Source: Adiantum capillus-veneris (lineage: Eukaryota; Streptophyta; Polypodiopsida; Polypodiales; Pteridaceae). Taken from it: a DNA stretch of 64,000 bases. The position numbers and the translations under genes are program-made. Under the pieces are notes generated by a model. That model saw only the letters and a program-made list of their open reading frames with translations, was not told the DNA's origin and did not search any database. The stretch covers positions 83,289,025-83,353,024 of the forward strand of contig CM043958.1 of NCBI GenBank assembly GCA_014529385.2, written 5' to 3'. Within the stretch, counting starts at the first letter, position 1, and the number at the start of each line of letters is the position of its first letter. Positions 58,041 through 64,000 of this stretch are shown piece after piece.

Positions 58041-58232
58041 TCAATCAAGCAATTCAGACTCTTCCATCCATTTGGCATCTAATGATGGATAGTTCTTGAA
58101 CTTCACCAAATAGCGTCTTGCAACCTTTCCTCTAACCTTTCTTTCTTTATGTGCCAATATCTGTTCAGGAACAAGGATTTCATCCAATTCTTCCACTTCG
58201 GGTTGTTCTTCATTAAGCATATTCTCTGGCAC
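58041..58232 (-). CDS. Element G chromodomain segment
   Basis: EELDEILVPEQILAHKERKV and ARRYLVKFKNYPSLDAKWME form a chromodomain, close to that of element F. It is open for 63 codons downstream of the integrase, with the connection near 58360 broken. Confidence 0.8.
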   Translation of the reverse strand: MPENMLNEEQPEVEELDEILVPEQILAHKERKVRGKVARRYLVKFKNYPSLDAKWMEESELLD

Positions 58233-58312
58233 ATCACCAACAAAGGGCCTTAGAAGGCTGACATGAAAAGCATTATGTATTTTCCAGCCTTCTAGTAGCT
58301 TTAACCTGTAAG

Positions 58313-59347
58313 CTACATCGCTGATCTTTTCTGAAATCTGAAAAGGACCATATATCGCATACTAAGCTTAGGAAACAAGCGTTCCTTGCCTTTCCTTTTC
58401 CTTAACCTGGCCTTTTCAAAGCGCAAAAGTACCCAATCACCAAGTGAAAATACAAGTTCACGACGGTGACGATCAGCAGCTTTCTTTTGCTTAGCTTGAG
58501 TCTTCTCAAGAGCAATCTTTATCTTCCTGTATGTTTCATCCATATCTTGCACATACTTGTCTGCCTCAAATATCTTGTCCTTAGTCTACAAAATGGGTGG
58601 GACTTTCTTTCCTCCTTCCACTATCTCAAATGGTGCCTTACCTGTTGATGTATGCACAGTGTTATTGTAAGCATATTCAACCAATGGGAGATGGTGTTCC
58701 CAAGTTGCCTTGTGCTCTGAGACATAACATTTGAGTAGGTCCAAGACAATAGAATTTGCCTCTTCTGACTGTCCATCAGTTTGCGGATGAAACGAAGAAG
58801 AGAACTTGAGCGTAGTGCCCATGTTCTCAAACAATGCCTTCCAGAAAAGACTCGTCATATGTGGATCCCTGTCACTGACAATTGACTTAGGCATCCCATG
58901 ATATTTAAAGATATTGCTCATGAATATCTTGACCATGTGTTGTGGCTTTATCTTCTTCCTAACAGGAATGAAATGGGCCTGCTTACTAAACCTACAAATG
59001 ATAGTCCAAATCCCATCATTTCCTGTTTGCGTCCTTGGAAGATCAAAGATAAAGTCCATTGCTATACTTTCCCATGGCCTATCAGGGATCGGCAACGGCT
59101 GCAACAATCCCGGTTGCTTTTGTCTGTCAAATTTGACTTTTTGGCATACTAAGCATGATCTTACAAATGTGTCAACATCTTGACGCAAAGCTGGCCAATA
59201 GAAGAATGCCTCAACCCCTTTCACTGTCGCATCAATTCCACGATGCCCAGCATAAGGTGGAGCATGACTTTCCATCAAAATCTTTGGCCGTAACTGTTTA
59301 GTAACGCATAACTTTCCATGCATCATGAGAAAGTCATTCTTAAGCAT
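58313..59347 (-). pseudogene. Element G integrase
   Basis: The stretch 59347-58586 is open for 253 codons. It has the HHCC finger (HAPPYAGHRGIDATVKG ... SCLVCQKVKF), ESIAMDFIFDLP (first Asp), KSIVSDRDPHMTSLFWKA (second Asp) and HPQTDGQSEEANSIVL (Glu). The C-terminal part continues in 58552-58313 (DRHRRELVFSLGDWVLLR) after a stop near 58586. Confidence 0.88.
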
Positions 59348-59408
59348 ATAGTGCTCATGATGTTGCCCATCAACAAGCTGGTCATAGATCCTTGCAAAAT
59401 CTGAATCT

Positions 59409-61100
59409 TCAACATAGTGTCTTCATTTCGTCTAGTTCACAATGGTACGGAATTGACACTGCTGAAATTTGGGGCTTTCGTGACAACGCATCAGCCACCA
59501 CGTTCTTTTTCCCTTGCACATGCACAATCTGAAAATGGAACATTGACAAGATGTTTGCCCATCGCATGTGCTTCTCAGACAACTTCGTCTGTGTAAGAAA
59601 ATATCGCAAGGTTTGATGATCCGTTTGGACAACAAAATCAGCCCCTAGCAAATAGTGTTTCCAACTAGTGAGAGCATGAATTACTGCCAGCAATTCTTTC
59701 TCATAGACTTGCAAGTTCCTTTCAGTCTTCAAAAGAATTCTGCTCTCATATGCGACTACTCGGCCATTCTGCATTAGAACTGCACCAAGACTATGGCCAC
59801 ACGCATCACATTGAACCACAAAAGGTTTAGAAAGATCTGGTAAAATAATTACCGGATCTGAACTCAGCTTCTCTTTCAAGTGTTTGAACGCTAAAATTTC
59901 CTTGGCTGTCCACTTGAAAGTAACTCCTTTTCCTTGCAGTGCATGGAGTGGAGAAGCAATCTCAGTAAAATTTCGGATGAACCTCCTGTAATAGGAACAT
60001 AAGCCTAGAAAGCTTCGAATGTCATGTACGGACTTCAAGTTTGGCCATGACCTAATTGCTTCCACTTTAGCAGGATCCATGCGTACCCCATCCTTTGAAA
60101 CAATGTGCCCAAGGAAGTGAATTTCTTGCAAAAAGAACTCACTTTTCTTCGCATTGATGAGTAGCCTATTCTTGCGTAGCTCATTGAAAACTGCGGTCAA
60201 GTGATCCCTATGCTCCTCTTCAGACTTTGAGTAGACAATCATGTCATCAAAGAAGGTACCCACGAAGTTTCTATGTGGTCTAAAAATTTTGTCCATCATT
60301 CTATTAAATGTGGCAGGAGCATTTGTGAGACCAAATGGCATGACAAGAAACTCATAGAGACCAAATGTTGTCCTGAACGTAGTCTTATGGACATCTTCTG
60401 GTCTAATGCGTATCTGATGATACCCGCTCTTTAGGTCTATTCTTGTAAACAATGACGCTCCCTCAAGCCGATCAAGAATGTCATCTATACTAAACCTGTT
60501 CTTGATAGTATTCTTATTCAAGGCGCGATAGTCAATGCACATGCGCCATGAACCATCCTTCTTCTGCACTAAGAGTACAGGCGAACAAAAAGGGGATGAA
60601 CTGGGCTGAATCAGCCCCTTCTCTAAAAGCTCGTTGACCTGACTCATAATCTCTTTCTGCTGGGCTGCACTAACCCTGTATGGTGGTCTATTCGGTGGAC
60701 TAGAACCTGGCACAAGATCTTTAGTATGATCCTCAGGTCTCTCAGGAGGTAACTCCCCTGGCAAAGAGTCCGAAAAACAATCACTGAAACCACTCAAAAA
60801 AGTTGACCTGTCTTTATCTAAGGTAGACAAATTAGATACAACTTGAGGTACTTCTTTTGCAAAGATCAAGTACGCAGAAGGATGATTCTTTATTACAGAT
60901 GAAATAGCAGAAGCAGAAACAACTGGAACATACTCGCCTGTAAGCTTTACATCAAGGACATGAGTCTTTCCTCTATGTACAAGGGTAATCTTTTTGTTGT
61001 TAAGTATCCACCATAGCATGCAACCTGTAACACCATGGGATACCCAATAACACATCACAGCCCTCAAGCGGCATAATATGAAATTCTTCCGCATCCACAT
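59409..61100 (-). CDS. Element G pol: protease end, reverse transcriptase, RNase H
   Basis: A single 563-codon open stretch. [79 protein letters not shown] and GTFFDDMIVYSKSE (FFDD catalytic). Then RSFLGLCSYYRRFIRNFTEI. RNase H: PFVVQCDACGHSLGAVLMQN, LLAVIHALTSWKHYLLGADF and HVQGKKNVVADALSRKPQ. Compared with F, two residues of the RT (around RFS/IDD) are missing. This is the best-preserved transposon frame in the window. Confidence 0.9.
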   Translation of the reverse strand: MWMRKNFILCRLRAVMCYWVSHGVTGCMLWWILNNKKITLVHRGKTHVLDVKLTGEYVPVVSASAISSVIKNHPSAYLIFAKEVPQVVSNLSTLDKDRSTFLSGFSDCFSDSLPGELPPERPEDHTKDLVPGSSPPNRPPYRVSAAQQKEIMSQVNELLEKGLIQPSSSPFCSPVLLVQKKDGSWRMCIDYRALNKNTIKNRFSIDDILDRLEGASLFTRIDLKSGYHQIRIRPEDVHKTTFRTTFGLYEFLVMPFGLTNAPATFNRMMDKIFRPHRNFVGTFFDDMIVYSKSEEEHRDHLTAVFNELRKNRLLINAKKSEFFLQEIHFLGHIVSKDGVRMDPAKVEAIRSWPNLKSVHDIRSFLGLCSYYRRFIRNFTEIASPLHALQGKGVTFKWTAKEILAFKHLKEKLSSDPVIILPDLSKPFVVQCDACGHSLGAVLMQNGRVVAYESRILLKTERNLQVYEKELLAVIHALTSWKHYLLGADFVVQTDHQTLRYFLTQTKLSEKHMRWANILSMFHFQIVHVQGKKNVVADALSRKPQISAVSIPYHCELDEMKTLC

Positions 61101-62757
61101 AGCTCTGAATGTGCAGACGAAGCTTTCCCAGAATGGGAGTAACAGGCTCTGAATGTCCTGGGCATGCCAAACCTGCTTCGCCTGTCATACCCATCTCCTC
61201 TGCACGAATGCCCAACTTTGATGCCAATTCTGGTGATATGAAATTTGCACGGGCTCCTGGATCAAAGAAAACCAGCACTGTCTGGTCTCTAACTTTGCCC
61301 CAAGCTCTGCACAGCTCCGTGGCATCTGTGTTTGGCTGGTCTCCAACCAAATCTGGAACAAGTCCTGCACTTGGCTTTGGCTTCTTCCCTTTATGGTCTG
61401 ACTTGTCATCCTTATCCTGTGACTTCTTCTGTGGGCACTCATTTGCAAAGTGTCCTTCCTATTCACAAATGTAGCATTTCTTGGCCTCCCTAAGAGCCTT
61501 CCTTTCTTGAAAAGTTTTGCCAGAAAAATGCATTTTTTGTCCTTGTCCTCGTTCCGAAGAAGATTTAGACTGCTTCTTGGACATATCAGCTTCTTCAGTG
61601 GAGGGCTTCTTTGCAGGAGACTCAGAAGGCTTTGCTACAACATTGCCCTTGGCTGAAAACTATTTGCCCTGGGCCCCTTTCTTGTGGCTATTAAATCCAT
61701 CAGAATCTCCCTTCGACAGATTGTTGGCCACTCTTGCATTCTCTATCAATTGAAACATATTCATGACAGTAGTCTTTGTGCAGTAGTCCCTGATTTTCTT
61801 GGGCAATCCGCAACAGTACTTCTCAATCTATTCTGACAATGGCACAAACTTGTAAGAGGTGACTGGCAACAATGCGGCCCAAAACCGTTTATTGTACTCT
61901 TCCAAATTCGCACACTGTTTAGCATTCAACTCGTGCCATTCTGTCATCACATCCACTTCAAAAGTGTTTGTCAACCATGCAGGCGCAAAAAGTTGTTTGA
62001 ATTGGACCCACGTTGTTGGGGCTTGACCTTGGTTCAACAATGCGGTCCACCATTGAAGCGCATTCCCTTTCAAGAAAGTGGCAGCCTTGCGTATCTTTGA
62101 AGATTCCGTGAAGTTGCCTCCAGCATAAGCTGCATCGAATTGCTATATGAAGGTCAAAGCCTTTAATTGATCCTCAGTTCCTCTGAAAGTTTCAAACTTC
62201 ACTCCCTGCCCACCTTCCTTGTAATCCTTAGGCTGACTCAAAAGAGCCACATTATCATAAACAGGTGCCTGTAACAGTGGTGCTCCATGAGTGTTCATTC
62301 CAGCACTCGCATCAACTGTTTTCCCTGTCATATCTGCATTTTGTACGTATGGCTGCGAAAAACCAGCCATACCAAATTGTGTTCCAGGCACTCGAAACTG
62401 GCCATATGCACCCTGAAAACCTGGTTGGACACCCATGTTCGCGTACATAGGGTTACCCATGCCTGTTTGCATTGTCCCGAACACATTCCCTGGCATATAA
62501 CCTGTGGAAGGTCCAGCCATAGCTTGAAACACTGAACCACCTCCAAAATAACCAGGATAAGTATTAGGTAATAGAAGGGTCTGACGCATAGCCTGTTCAT
62601 TGCTCCCTTGACCATTTACAAACGGTTCCTGTCCAGCTAAAGCAAGTTGCTTTGGATCATTGGACACCGCTAGTTGCTCAGCCACATGGGCTTTCCCTCG
62701 AGCATCATGAGTCCTCTGCGCATTGGAAATCTCCTTTTCCTGCAACGGCTCAGTCAT
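61000..62757 (-). pseudogene. Element G gag and protease
   Basis: Gag N-terminus MTEPLQEKEISNAQRTHDAR (62757), a Gly/Met/Gln-rich region, then the capsid domain (GVKFETFRGTEDQLKALTFI, GNALQWWTALLNQGQAPTTW, EEYNKRFWAALLPVTSYKFV). The zinc knuckle at about 61465-61430 is CYICE, stop, EGHFANEC. Four in-frame stops (near 62144, 61831, 61661, 61460) are all TAG in contexts where Gln (CAG) is expected. The protease region (61350-61000) has VLVFFDPGARANFISPELAS, with DPG at the active site. Confidence 0.82.
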
Positions 62758-63030
62758 GCCCTATGTACGAGACTGAAAACCCTGTGTCGGAGCCCTGTAA
62801 GAATTCCTGCATCCTTGGGTTGTTAGCCAACTGCTAAAACATGTCCATGCAACAACGCAGTTGAGTTCTAAACAACCTGTCCTCTTCTTGAAGAGTTGAA
62901 GGAATTTTCTCTGTGCCATGTGAGGAAGATCCCTCTTCAGGTACTGGTCTCTCTTCTCTGCCATATCGACAAGCTCTGTGTTGCTTTCACCCACAACAAT
63001 CCACGCTGCACTTTTTGAAGAAAAAGTGAC

Positions 63031-63049
63031 TATCCCGTCGATGGAACCA
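63031..63049 (-). promoter_or_regulatory. Candidate primer binding site of element G
   Basis: The minus strand reads TGGTTCCATCGACGGG directly after the LTR end GGTTATA. It starts TGG as a primer site should, but is not the initiator-Met site used by A and F. I cannot name the tRNA with confidence. Confidence 0.5.
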
Positions 63050-64000
63050 TATAACCGGCCCGTACAACATAGAGGGCGGTACTATTTCAATTACCTATTA
63101 ACATTACACAGAGCACTGAGAAGGGAAGAGAACACAGTTGCATCCAGCAACTAGAATGTCACTGCGCACACGAGACCGACACCCTATAGGCACCAAAGAC
63201 TGGCGCCCCTTTCGGTATTTCTTTATTCAAATTAAGGTAGACGATCCGACCACTTAGCACAAGCTTTCACAAAGCTGTCCAAACCTGGCGAGGGCTGAAA
63301 ACGCAGGTTTTCGACCGGATTTCGATAGCATAACGGCGCAAAAACCCCTGTAGGTCAAAAACACCTGTCTAGGACGGATTCCCTTGATATCTGGAAGCTT
63401 TCTGGTGAGCTGTCACAGAAACTCAGCGGGCTGTAATTCTCTGTTTTTCACTGCCGGGAGCCCAAAAGCCTGTACACGCATCCCAAGGCTCTCACGAGGC
63501 TCCCCCGATGTTCCCTTGCTGTTTAGGTGTGAAACCCTAAACCTGCAGAAAAACACAGCAGGCTGTAATTCCATGTTTCGGATCGTTTTTAGCGGAGCGA
63601 ACACGCCTACGCGTGTCCCAAGGGCTCCCGCACGCAATGGGACAGTTCCCCTGTGAATTGGACGAGTTTTCACGCGAAAAAACTCTCCAAACTCGCAATC
63701 TTTCGTGATGGAACTGTGCGTACCTGTGGAGGATTAGCAATTAGCTAATACCTGTTCCTGTTCAGAAGGCTCTGGCCTTGGCAAACGCGCATAAACCCCT
63801 AGAACTGTACATAGGTCAAATGAGAAGCCCACTAGTGGGGCATAACATACTGTACGTAGGGGAGAAAGAGAGCAGTATGTAACGTGCGGGGCATCACTCC
63901 CGTCACCATACTGTGCATAGAGGGCAAGGTAAGCATTCCATAGCTTCTGTACCTGCTACAATCCACCTGAGGCTGAAAATGGCGCCCCCTTTGTTGATAT
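63050..64000 (-). mobile_element. Element G 5' LTR, truncated by the window end
   Basis: Matches 56132-57080 at about 94% by eye. The last ~600 bases are beyond the window. Confidence 0.88.

Larger units (their letters stand above)
41938..64000 (-). other. Upstream intron of the LdpA-like gene, at least 22 kb (inferred)
   Basis: The exon at 41764-41937 has a good acceptor and enters in the middle of a codon, so another exon must lie upstream. I find no candidate for it before 64000, only transposon sequence. Confidence 0.6.
56132..64000 (-). mobile_element. Element G, Ty3/gypsy chromovirus, 5' LTR cut by the window end
   Basis: Minus-strand element: 5' LTR from 63050 to beyond 64000, primer site, gag, protease, RT, RNase H, integrase, chromodomain, polypurine tract and 3' LTR (57676-56132). 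It is related to F but with longer LTRs. The two LTRs differ at about 9 of the first 155 bases by eye. It was inserted into the end of an A-type LTR. The right-hand target duplication lies outside the window. Confidence 0.9.

Noticed and set aside
59409-61100. 563-codon frame as a host enzyme
   Set aside because: All motifs are retrotransposon RT and RNase H, between gag and integrase of element G.

Overview
The window looks like nuclear DNA of a land plant with a large, retrotransposon-rich genome. A non-seed plant such as a fern is my guess, but I cannot place it further. The only host gene I can support runs on the minus strand. Eight exons (514-588, 2612-2711, 2833-2928, 3660-3729, 39812-39902, 40132-40201, 40304-40407, 41764-41937) join with GT-AG introns and matching reading phases into 260 codons. 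They encode an iron-sulfur protein resembling cyanobacterial LdpA (light-dependent period protein), with two 4Fe-4S cysteine clusters followed by the LdpA C-terminal domain. The first and last parts of the gene lie outside the window.

The exons are small and intact, but the introns are very large. One intron (3730-39811, about 36.1 kb) and the upstream intron (41938 to beyond 64000) hold nearly all of the remaining sequence. The 36-kb intron holds a solo LTR (4485-5722), unassigned DNA, a decayed LINE (about 9022-12612), and a second LINE (up to 13364, resuming at 37081) split by a nested stack. The stack is a Ty3/gypsy chromovirus, element A (13365-37080, minus strand). Inside its pol gene sits a LINE, LINE C (15939-31946, 14-bp target duplication). 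Inside LINE C sits another Ty3/gypsy element, B (17603-21229 plus 24278-30915). Part of the stack was later inverted at a 7-bp inverted microhomology, so pieces of B and LINE C now alternate in orientation.

The upstream intron holds a LINE 3' fragment bracketed by two (TC)n tracts, a B-like fragment carrying a 112-bp TRIM-like solo LTR, another LINE fragment (about 44816-46091), a possible copia-like LTR, a near-complete chromovirus F (46614-53402, TSD CTATT), a GC-rich stretch with a 178-bp tandem duplication, two element-A-type LTRs, and chromovirus G (56132 to beyond the window end).

The transposon genes form the usual sets (gag, protease, RT, RNase H, integrase, with chromodomains in A, F and G; ORF1, endonuclease and RT in the LINEs), but nearly all are broken. 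Many of the nonsense codons look like CAG to TAG changes, as expected from CHG methylation. I found no RNA genes, no CRISPR array and no defence-like system. The most striking points are the transposon-loaded intron in an intact Fe-S protein gene, the microhomology inversion, the TRIM-like solo LTR, the microsatellite-bracketed LINE, and an element (B) whose gag and RT motifs recall fungal Ty3 elements.
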